Assembly (NCBI GenBank): GCA_003615045.1
Contig: ML014296.1
Location: forward strand, 1 to 36,441
DNA: 36,441 bases
Source of the DNA: Caulochytrium protostelioides
Lineage: Eukaryota; Chytridiomycota; Caulochytriomycetes; Caulochytriales; Caulochytriaceae
Direction: 5' to 3'
Position 1 is the stretch's first letter; the number at the start of each line of letters is the position of its first letter. Below the pieces are notes generated by a model. It had not been told where the DNA came from. It did not search any database and worked only from the letters and a program-made list of their open reading frames with translations. The translations under genes and the position numbers were made by a program. Shown one piece after another: positions 8,262-20,300 of this stretch.

Positions 8262-8362
8262 TTTTGCTTTGCTTTTCTTTTACTTGGCTTTCCTATCCTT
8301 TTCCTTTTCCTTTTTCTTTTTCTTTTCCTTTTTCTTTTCCTTTCGTTTCTGTTCTTCATCAG
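8262..8362 (+). repeat. Pyrimidine tract ending in an acceptor-like cag
   Basis: About 100 bases are almost entirely C and T, dominated by ttttcc and tttttc units, ending in ttcttcatcag. It looks like either an expanded CT microsatellite or an extreme polypyrimidine tract before a 3' splice site. No exon could be confirmed after it. Confidence 0.7.
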
Positions 8363-8830
8363 CGAGGGCAGAGAGACCCCTCATGGCCCGTGTGGCGCGC
8401 TAACGGGCCTCAGACCGGGGGAGCATGGATGCCGTTGGACTCCCGCATTACCGCATCACATCAACGGCGCTGTTCGCCTGGCCTGGCCTCGTCTCTCGCC
8501 CTCGCTCTGACCCTTCAGGCGCCGAGGCTGGGACCGCCTCGTTTTATACGTGCAGCGCAAGAGCGCATGGCACCGCATGGGGGTGGCATGTTGCATGTTG
8601 CAGGTCGCATGTTGCAGGTCCTGCCTCGGAGGCCCGGGTTTCGAGGCGGCGGAGGAGCGGGCACAGGGGGACCGGTGTGCGGCGCACGCCTCTCCTCCTC
8701 CTCCTCCGGCCCGTGGATGGGTGGAGAGCGATGCCGAAAAGGAATAGCAGGGAAAGGCGAGGAGACGAGAACGCAGCGCAGCGAGCCAGCAGGAAAGAGC
8801 GAGAGCGAGAGCGAAAGAGCGAGAGAGAGG

Positions 8831-8900
8831 GAGAGCGAGAGAGGGAGAGCGAGAGAGGGAGAGCGAGAGAGGACGAGCGAGAGAGGACGAGCGAGAGAGG
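8831..8900 (+). repeat. 14-bp purine-rich tandem repeat, five copies
   Basis: Three copies of gagagcgagagagg are followed by two of acgagcgagagagg, set in a longer purine-rich stretch (about 8790-8907). The frames crossing it encode only simple Arg/Glu or Ser/Leu repeats. Confidence 0.9.
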
Positions 8901-10862
8901 ACGAGGGCGACGCGCTGGGGCGTCGCCAAGCGGGACACGGACCCGCGGGGAGCGGGTCCTCCTCGCGGCGACCGCCACGTCCCGCATGGGCGTGCCCATG
9001 CCGTGGCGCCTGCTATCACGACATCGGTGCATTCATATGCCACGGCCCGAGCCACGGCTCGTCGGCGGCGCGGGCAGCATTGTCTTCGGGGCGGCGCGCG
9101 CCGGTGCGCTCGCGCAGCCGCCGGGGGTGAGGACCCTCCGCTCGCCCCGGACGCCAGGTGCGCGAGGATTCGCACAGAGCAAGGGCAGCACCCCGGCAAA
9201 AGGGCAAGGGCAAGGGCATGGGAGCACGCCCCAGAAAACAGCGATTCCGTACGCGTGTCCTCTCGCCAGCGTGTCGCGCGCCCCATCCGCGGTTGCTCTC
9301 CCAGCCGCCGTGCTCCATCCGTCGTCCTTCTTGGCGTCCACGAAGAAACGCACGTGGTGGCGACCGACGGGCCGGCTCCTTCTCTCTCCCTCGACCACCG
9401 CCACCGCCACCGCTGAGCCAGCCCCCACCCGAGCTCTTGCCGCGTGGCCACCACTGTGACCACATCCCGCGTCCACGCCGACGATTGCTTCCCACGTCGG
9501 GAGGGCCTTGGCGTCGTCAGCTGCGACATTCGCGCCGCGACATCTCTGCATGCCCTGCGTGCCCTGCATCATCCGAGCTCCGTAGGTGGATTCGCCGACC
9601 GGCCGCTTGGTGGTCGACGTATCACCCTCGTCATCCTCGAGATCCATTCGTGTACATCCGGTGACCCTGTGACCGTGTGGGAATCACCCCACGCCACACC
9701 GCGCGGACAGCCGCTGTGCTGTGCTGTGAAGCCGTTGCTCCCGCGTGCCGTGCTGTCGTGTCCCGGACTGTGCGGTGCTGGCGTGCGCGCCCCCCTTGTC
9801 CTGCCCTGTGCCGTCCCTCTCGTCACGCCTGCCCCCCGACCTGGGTGGTCCCTGGCCGCATCCCGTTGCTGAGACCCACGCTCGGCACAAGATTGCCTGT
9901 GACGTTGCAAGCCATCTTCCCTCATCGCCACCGTCAATGCCATCGCCATCGCCATCGCCATCATCTGTCCCTGTCCACGTGGCCTTCCGCACCTTTCGTT
10001 CGAGCTTCGCGGTGTTGCGTTTCGCGCCCCCCGCACCGTCGCTTTCGCATTTCGCTGCCTTTCTGTAATACCCGCTGCCACGCCCATCCGGAGCCCGCGA
10101 GTCAAGCCGCGGCGATCCGCTAGAGATCGCAGGCATACCGCCTTCACAAGGCCTTCCAGCCCTTCTCCTCCTTCTCGGCTCACAGCGTGAATCAGGGTGT
10201 TGACGCTGACCTGGCCGTGACCTCTGCTTGAACCCTTCATTCACGGTCCTTGGTGCTGTCCCGCGACGGTCGCCGCGTGGAGAGGGAGAGAGAGAGAGAG
10301 AGGGAGAGCGAAACCGGCTTGCGCGACTCGCCTCGGTGCAAGCCATGGAGATCGCCTTTGCCGCCTTCGCCGCCTCCGTCGTCTCGTCCGTCCTCGCCAC
10401 CACGGCTGTTGCCTGCCGGTGATCTTATTGGGAGGCGCCCTCCTCCGCCTGGCGCTATCCACCGTTCGTCCGTGTCGCTCTCGCGTCATCACTGTCTGCG
10501 CCTCCAGCCTCACGCGGGCATCCTGCCATCCCTCGTTGGCTGAGCCCTGCTTCGCCTCCCCGACCTGCCCGCCACGCCACGCGTCGCGTCGCGTCGCTGA
10601 CTCGGTCACTCATCCCCCGTCTTGGTGCTCGAATCCCACTGCGTGATTCTGCATCTGCCACGTCTGCTACATCACCGGTTGCCGATCTCGCTGATCGACA
10701 CTAACGCTGCGACGCTTGCCATCGTCGCCACGACGCCCACGGTCGCCGCCATCGCCGCCGTCGTCAAAACGTCCGCCCTCGCGGCTCTCCCTCGGGTCGG
10801 CTCGCCGGAGTCGCTCTTTCCGCCACCTTGGTCGCCACCATTCACTCGACAACGCACCGCAG

Positions 10863-12822
10863 CGCCGGGGCCGGCGGCAGCAACGGCGGCAATGGGCCGT
10901 CCCACCTCGGGCCTGACGACGCGGCCTGGGTCGCCTGGCTCGGCAGCGACCTAGCGACCCCGCCGCCGCCGCCCGGCACCGCCCCAACGCGCTTCCCGAC
11001 GCCGCCCTCCGGGCCGCCGGGCCACAGCGCTCTCCCCGGGGCCCATCTGAACGCCCTGCAGACTCCCGGCCCGAGCGAGTGCGACGGCGTCGGCGTCAGC
11101 GCCGGCGTGCCCGCCTGGAACCCTACGGCGCCGCCGCTCTTCAGCCCCATGGGCGTCTCCAACTCCGACTTCCACGCGTCGCGGCCCGCCGTCGCGGCGG
11201 GCGGCGCGCCTCCGGGCGGGCCCGGTAGCTGGATCCCTTCGAATCCGACGATCCGGCGCAACGAATTGTCGGCGCACCGCGGCGGCGGCAACAACAACGG
11301 CGGCGGCGGGCCCGTCGAGAACGGTGTGCCGTTCGCTCCAGGCACGTGGGCCCCACCGCAGCCGCAGTCCCAGCCCCATGGTATGCAGTCTCAGCAGCAG
11401 CAGCAGCAACCGCCGCCGCCGCCTCAGCAGTCTCAGCTGCAGCAGCACCCGCCGCCACCGCATCAACAGCACCAACAGCAGCAACCGCAGCAACCGCCGC
11501 CGCCACTGCAACAGCAGCAACAGCAGCAGCAGTCGTCGCATCGTCAACCCCCGCTTCAAATGTCTGGCCAGGTGTCAGGCCCGGTCTCCATGTCGCAGCC
11601 GCCGCCGGGCTTGGCGTATGGGGCGCCGCCCGGGGGCCGTCCTGCCCATGCGCCGCATCTACAGATGTGGGGCGGCGCCAACGGTCCGCACGCGGAGATG
11701 CACCCGGGCAACGGCGGCGGCAACGGCAACGGCGGCGGCCCCTACGGGCTGCCCTCCGACGAGTGGGCCGCGCCGATGGGCATGCCGGACGGCCAAATGT
11801 CTGGCAGCGCGCAGCCGTCGCAGACCATGATGCGCACCATGCACTACCGCCCGCCTGCCGTGGCGGTCGCGCCGCCGCCCAGCCTGCGTCTGAAGAGCGA
11901 TCCCGCTGGGTTCCCGGGGAACCCGCACGGCGGCGACCCGGGGCCCGACATGATGCCGCCGTCCGCAATCCCCACGCCGCGGTCGGACGCCGCCTCGCTC
12001 CACGGTGACACCGGCCTCCATATGGTCCGGCGGCCGATGTACCCGGGCGCTGCGCCGCACCCACACCCACAGCAGCACTCGCAGCAGCACTCGCAGCAGC
12101 AGCAGCAGCAGCAGCAGCCGCCACAGCACGTACCGCATATCCAGACCAACTCCGGAAACCACTACGTCGGCTCGTCGCATCCTCTCTTTGCCATGGCACC
12201 TCATAGCAGCGGGAGCGGCAGTGGCAACATGGCATCGTTCCCGTCGCAGCCGTTGCCCTCGCGGCTGCCGCATCCGTCGCTGCCGCCGCCACCGCCGCCG
12301 CCCGGGTCTGGTCCCAAGTACCGCTGTGCTTGCGGGAAGGTCTTTTTGCGCCTCTGCGGCTACCGCAGCCACTACCGCGCCCATGGCAAGCTCGGCGATC
12401 TCCCGGGCTACATCCCGGACGCGCCTCCGGAGCGCGTGGATACCGACCAGCTCGCCGCCGAAGCGCAGGAGCGTGACCTTCACCAGCAGCAGCAGCAACA
12501 GCAACAGCAGCAGCAGCCGCACTCGGCCGGCCTCGTGGACGCCAATGGGATGTCGCACGTGGGCGGTTTCGCGTCAGGCGGCGGCGCCGGGTCGGGCGCG
12601 CCGCCCTCGGCGTCGTCTTCGGCGGGCTACGCCAGCGAGCGTCCGCACCCGTGCCCGTGGTGCGGCAAGTCCTTCCTCCGCCGGCAGGACCAGCGCCGCC
12701 ACGTGCTGGCCCATGCCTACGACACGAAGCGCTTCTCCTGCACCGGCTGCGGTAAGCGGTTCACCCGCTCGGACGCCTTGTTCCGCCACCACCAGGCGCG
12801 ACGGTGCCGCGCCATGCGCTGA
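10863..12822 (+). CDS. Polyglutamine-rich C2H2 zinc-finger protein, probable transcription factor
   Basis: A long Gly/Pro/Gln-rich region leads into three zinc fingers. Finger 1 (12325-12384) is unusual, C-x-C-x12-H-x3-H (C-A-C-G-K-V-F-L). Finger 2 (12652-12714) is canonical, C-P-W-C-G-K-S-F ending H-V-L-A-H. Finger 3 (12739-12807) reads CTGCGKRFTRSDALFRHH and ends in cysteine, a form often seen as the last finger in fungal proteins. Fingers 2 and 3 are adjacent; finger 1 is about 90 residues upstream across a glutamine run, so fingers 2-3 probably form the DNA-binding unit. Glutamine tracts lie near 11395-11540, 12074-12117 and 12484-12516. The frame is open from 10705 but has no ATG until 11149. 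The 5' end is therefore unresolved: either the start is at 11149 or an upstream exon is spliced in, for example at the c-c-g-c-a-g site at 10862 used here. Confidence 0.78.
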
Positions 12823-15125
12823 TGCCCCGGCCGCTTGCGCGTGGCAACGGATGGCTTCGCGCCTCGCCTGCTCCGCATGAACCTCCCCGCTTCTGCTCGA
12901 CGACTGCCTGGTCCGGCTGGCCGGCTGGCCGGCTGGGAGGTCTGTCGCCGGGTCAAGCGCGGGAGCGGGCGCATGCGGGGGTTCGGTCCCGACGCTGTCG
13001 GCGACGCTCTTGGACTAATCCACCCTCGTGGCCCATTTTCTTGTCGCCCCTCCTCGCCATGCTTCCACCGTCACGCGCTCTGCGGGCCCGTGGGCTCGCT
13101 TTTCTCGATCGGCTCGGGGGCGCTGCCGCTTCTCTCGTCTGATACGCCGCCCTGCCCGGTTTGGCCCGGCGTGGCCCGGCCATCTGCCGATCCTGCCTGT
13201 CTGTCGACTTGCTCGCTCGCTTTACTTTCTTGTGCCGGCCGGGATGGCTGATGCACACAGCCAGGCATGTCGGCCCATTCATCCTTTCTTAGGCGCCGCG
13301 CACGGCGGGATCGTTGGACATCGCTCGATCTCGCCTGCTCTCTCGTGGGCGGCGTTCCCTCTGGCGCCCCTCTGGCGTTTCTTTAGCGCTGGCCGCCGCC
13401 GCTGCCGCCTTCTTCCTTTCATTATTTTTTCTTCTTTTTCTCAGCTTTGTTTGCGCGATGATTCCTTTTCCCGTCCTTTGCTCCACCTTCCGCTGCGGAG
13501 CGGAAGCAGTTGCGGTCGGGTGGATTGCGTGCCGGCCACAGGGCGGTTGATCCCTGCGAGGATGAAGACGCGATGTGAGCCCGGCGGCATCCTTGATTGC
13601 GCCATACCGCGCGCCGTCCCCGTCCCGTCACGCTCCGTCGACGATCGCGCCTTCCCCAACCCTGCGATGCGCTTCCTGGCGGTGGCCCCATGGTCGTCCT
13701 GCCTTCAAGGGGGCCCTCGCGTAGCCCTCGCTGCGACTGATCTCGTGGACCTCTCATGTCTCATCCCTGATTTCGCCTTCGCCGCGCTCCGCTGTACCGC
13801 CTTATCACTTTCCGGCGGGCCTCCCTTCTCCCAGGATGTCATGCCGCCTCTCTCTTTTCTCTTTGTACGTCAAGTAGTGCCCCTCCCTGTGATGAGTCGC
13901 TCGCGCCAGCGCGGGACGACGGGCGCTGTGAATAGGGTGGAGGGCGGTGTGAAGGCGGCCAGGCAAGGATGGACGAGGGAAGGCTTGGCCCATCAGGGAC
14001 ACCCGGTGTCGGGACTCGTCGGCGCTGCCAGGCTCCTCCGCTCCCGCCCGACCGAGGCGTCGACGCCCCTGTCCGTGATTCGAGGAGAATGGCACGGACA
14101 GTCCCCATGGCGGCCCCATCCGCCTCTCCTTCCCAACCAGGTCGGGGTTCGTTTCCCATCGTGCGCTCGGCGGCTCCGCCTCCAATGGCTACCGCCGCCA
14201 CCCGCCACGAGGCGCTGATCGGCAGAAGGCCTCCGCAGCAGGTATGAAGCGTGATGGGCGGTGGAGGGCTGCTGCAGCGACGGCGCACCGACCAGCGCAT
14301 GCTCATCGGGGGGCCGTGATGGCGGTGCACCGAGTCGGTGCGGATGACCCTGTCGAGCGTCGGGCACGAGCCACCGGAGCACGAAGCTCTCTGCGGTTGT
14401 TGGGGGTGCTTGAGCGATCGCGCGGCGCCTCGCTGATTCGATGGCAAGTCATGCTTGCAGGGCCCCTGCCGCACCCCAGCGTGCGTGACGTCGCAGCGTC
14501 GCGCGGCGTTCGTTGCCAGGGGCCCGCAAGGTCCGTGTGAGCGGTCCGGCTGGCGTCGCCACGAATCCCTGCTGCGCGTCGGGCCACGCTGGTTCATCTC
14601 GCGCCGACCGCCCAGGGGGTGGCCCTGTTCATGCTGGTCATGCCTCGGCGGTCGATGTGCACGTCACCGGACGTCGAGACATTGGCGTCGAGTGCCATGA
14701 AACGCCTCTCGCCCGACGCTTCATACTTCCGTCTCTATGTTCAATTTTTTATCTCTCTCTACGAAGGAGGCGGCGACGAGAGGCGTGGGGCGCCGACGGC
14801 TGCGTGTGTCGAGCATCCTGGGCGGGCCCACGGTCAGGCCGCGCCAGTGGCCGCGCCCGTCTCTCGCACCGCCTCTCATGCAAGCCGATCGGGTCTGATC
14901 CGGTCCAGCCTGATCGAGGGTCCGGCCCATACCGGGTCGCCTCGGGTCGTCTATGCCGCTCGCACCCGCCCGTCGCACAGCGCCCGTGTCCCTCGAACGC
15001 GGGCAGGTGGCGCTGCGCAGCGCAGCGCAGAAATATCGATCCCGGAGCGGACAAGACATCCCGGCGGCACGCCTCCTCGCCCGCCGGCGGCCTCGGGTGC
15101 CACGGGGCTGTTGGCCCGGGGGAAA

Positions 15126-15168
15126 GGCGAGGCGAGACGAGGCGAGACAAGGCGAGGCGAGGCGAGGA
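15126..15168 (+). repeat. GGCGA-type imperfect tandem repeat
   Basis: Units ggcga, ggcgagac and ggcgagacaa repeat imperfectly across about 43 bases. It is a simple-sequence tract of no known role. Confidence 0.75.
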
Positions 15169-15445
15169 GGCCGCCCGGAGGCCGGCTCGTGCCACGGGGA
15201 TCGCCATTCCCGGTGGGAGAGGCGCGGCCTCACCGGCGGCTCCGAGGACGATCGATCGCTCTGGAGCAGCCCCAGGCCGGCCGAGTCCGCCGACGGCCCT
15301 CGCCCTGGCGGCGCTCGGGCGACGCACGAGGCCTGAAGCCGCCTCGAGCCCAGAGGAGTCAGCGCGCGCGGACCCATGGCACGGAGCAATGGCGCGTGAA
15401 TGGCACGGCCGACGCGCGCGGGCCCGGGGGCGCTCCGCTCCGCAC

Positions 15446-15500
15446 CGCATCGCATCGCATCGCATCGCATCGCATCGCATCGCATCGCATCGCATCGCAT
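15446..15500 (+). repeat. Pentanucleotide microsatellite (CGCAT)11
   Basis: Eleven perfect head-to-tail copies of cgcat follow one variant unit (cgcac). Perfect purity suggests recent expansion and length polymorphism. Confidence 0.95.
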
Positions 15501-17346
15501 CCAGGATGGCCCCGCCGCTGGCGAGGCGATGGGACAGACCGCGTGGACTCCCCGCGGCGCGGCGGCGCCAGGGTCCTCGCGGGTCTAGGGCGGTCGGCGA
15601 TCGTCGCGGGCCGGATTCGCCCTCGGCGCCGACCGCACGCGGGCTCGTGCGGTGAGAGCCGCGCAGAAAGGCGCGGGGAGTCCACGCTGTCTGGAGGTCT
15701 GATCAGCGCACGGTCCGGAGGCGCGGCGCATCGGCCGGCAGCACGCTTGTCATGCACGTCTCACGCCGCCCCAGGGCACGTCGCCTCTGGCTCGCAGGCG
15801 GCGTCACCCCTGGACACGGCCCTGCCCGCGTCGACGCGACGTGTGCCGGAGGCTGCATTTCGCCGCATCCTCTGCCGCTTCCCGCGCGTGGACATACGTG
15901 GCCGACGACCGACGACCAGCGGCCTCGAGGGGCTGCGCTTCCCGTCGCCTGTCTGACGGACCGAAGCGACCCTGGGTGTCCTCGTGTTCATTCACGGCCG
16001 CTGTCACGCGGTGGTGTCCTCCTTCGACGTGATGGTCTTCCCGGCGCTGTCCCTCCTGCCCTGCTGATGCTCCAACGCCTAATCGGTGCTCCGACTCCGA
16101 CGCTTGCTCCGCTCATTCATCCTCGGCCGCCCCTGTCCGATTCCGTTCCGAATCCCCGCGTTGTCTTCTGGCATGTGGGTGTTGCGGCCGCTTCATTGAG
16201 CATATTTCACGGCGTGACCCTCCCAACACCGGCAGCTCGGACCCGGCGTCCGTTCTGCACCCTCTCACGCGTGTGCTCGCGCTGACCTTGAAACGTCCGC
16301 GACCCCCGCGCATGCGTTTCTCTCGTTGGTGAGGACTTTGCCGTCCGCCGTCTTTGTAGTTTCATGTAAGTCCTGTGCATGCTGCCTATCTACTAGAGAA
16401 GGCCGATCCTTGGCAACCCACGTGACTCCCACACCGACCAGCCGTGCCCCCTTTGCGGCGTGGGATGTCCGCCCCGCCACCTCATCCGACGGCCCCAGCT
16501 ACCGGTGGCGCCCGTGCGCCATGACGACCGCGCCGTTCTCACGATGACCACTGCGTCGGCGTGGGGTCACCGTGCGTCTGGTGGAATCAGGGCTTTCAGG
16601 GCCGTGGGCATCCTGCCTGTCTGCTGACGAAGATGCCGATCGCTCATGCCCCTATTGACACGTTTCTTGTGAATGTTTTTCGTGATTGATCCGCATCTGA
16701 CTGCACGCGGATCGTGCGCATCGGTATCCTGTGGCCCCGCCTGGGGATCTCACCATTGGCCATTGCCGTCGCCATCGATGCGCGAGGCTATGTTGGCGAC
16801 GATTCGGCATCGACACGCAAACGCGATGGCGGGGGTGACTGCCTTCGCATGGTGGGATTGACATCCCCTTCCCGTTCCCCTTCCTTTGCGCGGCGCATGG
16901 GCCCTCGTCGGCTCTGTCGTCTTCCGAATGCGGCGGCCCCATTCCCCATGCACCCTACGCGGGATGGGCTGACCTGATCGCGGGGGTCTGAACCCAAAAC
17001 TGGGGTGGCGCGGACGGCCCCTGGCCCGCCGCCCTCTTCGGCGTCTGCGGATCCCATGGCGATCGGGTATGCTTCGTGCTCGCTGGGTCCCGTCGTGACG
17101 ATCACCATCATGGTACGTCATGGTCTCTAGCATCTTCATCGACGACTTCCCCAACGCCGGCGCCGGTAATGCGCGCCTGACCCTGACGATCGCGAGCGGT
17201 CCCCTTTCTCCCCCTTTTCTGTGCTCTAGAGATCTGCCGTCGCGTCTCCCGACGATCCTCGTGCCTCTTCGTCTCCCCGTCGACGGCGTCAGGAGCAGCC
17301 GAAGCATCGCGGTTTGCTGACGCCGCCCGTGGGGCTCGCTGCCACG

Positions 17347-20300
17347 ATGTCGTCGTTCGACTTTCTCACCAGCGGCGCCGATCCTTTGCTGGACGGGATG
17401 GCGATGCCGCCGTTCCTCTCGCAGGCTGACGCCGACACCCAGAAGTGCAACGAGAGCCCCGGGGGCGCCCATCCGCTGGGCAACGCGGTCGGCCTCGCCG
17501 ACTTCAACGATGCCCGCCTCGTCCAGCAGTTCCTCATGGGCGCGCCCGCCTCCTCGCCGCACCTCAGCCCGCCGATCGTCGTGCCCGACACCGCCACGAC
17601 CAGCGCCGAACTGACCAGCGCCGACTCGGGCACCCACGACCACGAGACAGCCGCCTGCGCTGGCGCAGGTGCAGACGCAGGCATCGCCGCAGCGGCCACC
17701 CATGGGCCGACCCCCGCATCGACCGCCGCCGCCGCCGCCGGCGGCCCCCACGGCGCCCCGCCGCATCCCGCTGACGGCTGGTCGTCGTCGTCGTCGTCGT
17801 CCTCGGGCGCCGCGGCGCCCGCCCAGCTGACGCCGCCACCACCGCTGTCCACCCGCAGCAGCGCCTCGTCCATCATGACCTCCCCGATGTCGCTGCCGCC
17901 TCACACGGGCCACCCCGCGCAGACCGCGGGCGGCCTGATGAGCGGCAGTGGCAGCGGCAGCGCGGACAGCCACGGGTCCCTGAACGCAGGCAGCGCGGGC
18001 GCCGCTCCGTTCAGCCACACGCCGCTGCACATGCTGCAGATGCTCGATGCGTCCAGCGTGCAGCACGCCGCGGCCGCCGTCGCCGCGGCCGCGGCCGCCA
18101 CGGCGGGCGGCTCGCCGACGTGCGCCTCGTCGCCCACCCTCCACGCCGACCTCGGCCAGGACGCTCAGGGGCTGGTCGCGGACGCCATGGCGTTCTCGGG
18201 CGGCGCGGAGGGCGCTGGCCAGCGCGGCCAGGTCTCGTCAGAGATGCTGCATCGGCGCGCGCGCGCCCGCTCGGACCCCTTCGGCGGGCCCCTCTTTGAC
18301 GCGAGTGCGATGGGCCTCTCGCTGGGCCCGCCAGGCGAGCCGAGCTCGCCGCCGGCAGTGTCGATGGCCATGACCATGAACCTGATGGGCATGCAGCCGT
18401 CGGCGTATGCGGCGCTGCGAATGCCGACCGCGATCGAGGAGTGGCTCACGCCGACGTCGGCCACGATGGGCGCCGGCGCGTCCCCGTTCGCGATAATGAG
18501 CCCCACCGGACCGGCGGCCGCCGGCTCCGCATCCGTCTCGGCCGCCTCGTCGCCCCATGTCGGCTTGTTCGCAGCTGCGAATGCCAATGCGAGTGCGAAT
18601 GTAAACTCGAGCACCGACACGTTCATGAGCTCGGCGCCCGGCACGGCGTGCGCATCGACGCCTTTGGCTGCAACGCCCTCCCTCATGGCCGCGCCGTCGG
18701 CCCACGGCCAGGCCGCCGTGAAGGCCGAGGCGGGCGCGCCGGACGCGTCTGCGCCTGCGGTGACGGCGGCGGCGATGTCGACCACGGGCGAGTCCTCGTA
18801 TGATGCGCTGAATCTGTCGCTTCCGCCGAAGCACCATGCGCGCTCGGCCTCCGGGAGCGGAATGTCGGGCGCGATGATGGGCAGCGTGTGGTCGCAGCGG
18901 CGCATCCCGACGCCAATCGCCACCCTGCCCGCGGCATGGAGCAGCCCGCTGCCGACGGGCAGCGACGGCCGCGAGGGCGTGGCGTTCTGGAGCGACGTCA
19001 AGCTGTTCACGCACTTGCATGCCATCACGTCGTCGCTGAACGACGGGCAGCCCGTGCTCGTGGTTCCTTTCATCCAGTCGCTGGTCGACCGCGGATTTTT
19101 CCTCCAAGAAGGCGTGTGGACGTGCTACCGCCGCAACTACTTTGGCATCTCCTCGTCGATCAACCTCGTGGCGCCCGCCGTGTCGCTGCCCGGCGGCATG
19201 TCCGACGCCAACGTGCTGGCCCTGGCGGCCCACGTGCTGAACGGCGACGCTCCGGAGTCGATGGACGGGCGCTTCCGCTCGGTCCCGCTCCAGGACTGCT
19301 ACGCGATGGACCGCGAGACCGGGCGCATGCGCCGCGTCAGCGACCTCGTCATCTCGGTCTCGTCCGAAAACACCGACTCACCGGAGCTCGTGCCGCTCGT
19401 GCAGCACACGGCGAAGCGCGACAAGGGCCCGCAGTTCACGCCCCCGAACTGGCGTCTAGAGTGCGGCGCGCGCCTCGCAGCCGGCCACCACCACCCCTTC
19501 GGTGACAATCGCGTCACGAGCACCATGCTGGGGCCGATGAGCAGCCAGGGCAGCGGCGGCGGGTTTTTAGACCTGGGCAATGGCGTCGTCGATCCCCTGA
19601 CGGGCCGCATGGCGGAGGTCACGGTGTACGAGCGACTGCAGTTCAAAACGGCGACCGCCCACGCTACGTCTGCCGTCTCGCTGCCGTATGCCAACGCGCC
19701 CGCCGGTATGAGCACCCACTTCCACGAGAACGGCATGCCGCGCCAACAGTACTACCGTCTCGCTCTCGATATTTTCCTGCGCTTCGAGGAAGACGTGCCC
19801 GCCACGCCGCATGATCCCAAGTTGGGCCGGGGCGTCTCGGTCGCCCACATCGTCGGCGTCCCCGACGCCTCCAGTATGCTCGCGGCCGCCAGCGTGCCCA
19901 CGACCTTCGCCTCAGGCGCCGCCGCCGTCGCCGCCTCGGCCGCCAACACGGTGCCCCTCACCATCGACTCGGCCACCCTCACGCCGTACTGCCGTTTGCT
20001 CTCGGGGCCTATCATTGTCCGCGGCCGCAGCCCCAGCCACTACGCCGACAAGACGGCCATCGCGCGCGCCGACGCTTCCTTCGGTGTGCGGAGCAAGCCG
20101 CGGCCGCACGCGCGGCGTCCGCGCGCCATGAGCGCGAGTCACATCCTCGCGCCGACCCACGGCGGTCACGGCGGCCACGTCAAGATGGCGCTGCCGTCGT
20201 ACGTGCCGCCTGCGCAGGCGCCGCTGCCGAACGGCGCCAGCGTGTCCAACTTCTTGCTCGCGCCCAAGACGAACCCTCACGCCTTCAAGACGACGCCTGT

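Larger units (their letters stand above)
6956..10860. other. Gene-poor, low-complexity region upstream of the C2H2 gene
   Basis: Nearly 4 kb contains no open frame I can defend. The long frames (for example 7415-9130 plus, 8456-9529 minus) run through purine and pyrimidine repeats and translate to Arg/Glu or Ser/Leu strings. It includes a pyrimidine tract (8262-8362), a 14-bp GA-rich tandem array (8831-8900), short g-c-a-t-g-t-t-g-c-a repeats near 8587-8622, c-a-t-c-g-c repeats near 9938-9962 and a GA tract at 10278-10310. Part of it may be the 5' leader and first intron of the downstream gene. Confidence 0.5.
12823..17346. other. 4.5 kb intergenic region between two transcription-factor genes
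   Basis: I see no gene I can defend. The long plus-strand frames (13028-14218, 14513-15655, 14619-15956) lack domain signals, and two of them run through simple repeats. Pyrimidine tracts followed by ag (ttattttttcttctttttctcag at about 13421-13445) look like 3' splice sites. They may belong to a long 5' leader of the NDT80-like gene or to a non-coding transcript. Repeats include a (ggcga)-type array at 15126-15168 and (cgcat)11 at 15446-15500. Confidence 0.5.

Noticed and set aside
8831-8900. CRISPR-like array
   Set aside because: The 14-bp units are contiguous with no spacers; this is a simple tandem repeat in a eukaryotic genome.
7415-9130. 571-codon plus-strand open frame
   Set aside because: It crosses the pyrimidine and purine repeat tracts and becomes Phe/Ser/Pro then Arg/Glu strings; it opens on a non-ATG codon and has no domain or protein-like segment.
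10345-10422. Start exon of the C2H2 gene reading M-E-I-A-F-A-A-F-A-A-S
   Set aside because: It can be joined in phase to 10863, but the peptide is hydrophobic like a signal sequence, which is unlikely for a nuclear factor, and phase agreement alone happens one time in three.
13028-15956. Several plus-strand open frames of 380-445 codons between the two transcription-factor genes
   Set aside because: They overlap one another in different frames, run through the CGCAT and GGCGA repeats, and show no domain; better explained as non-coding leader or spacer.
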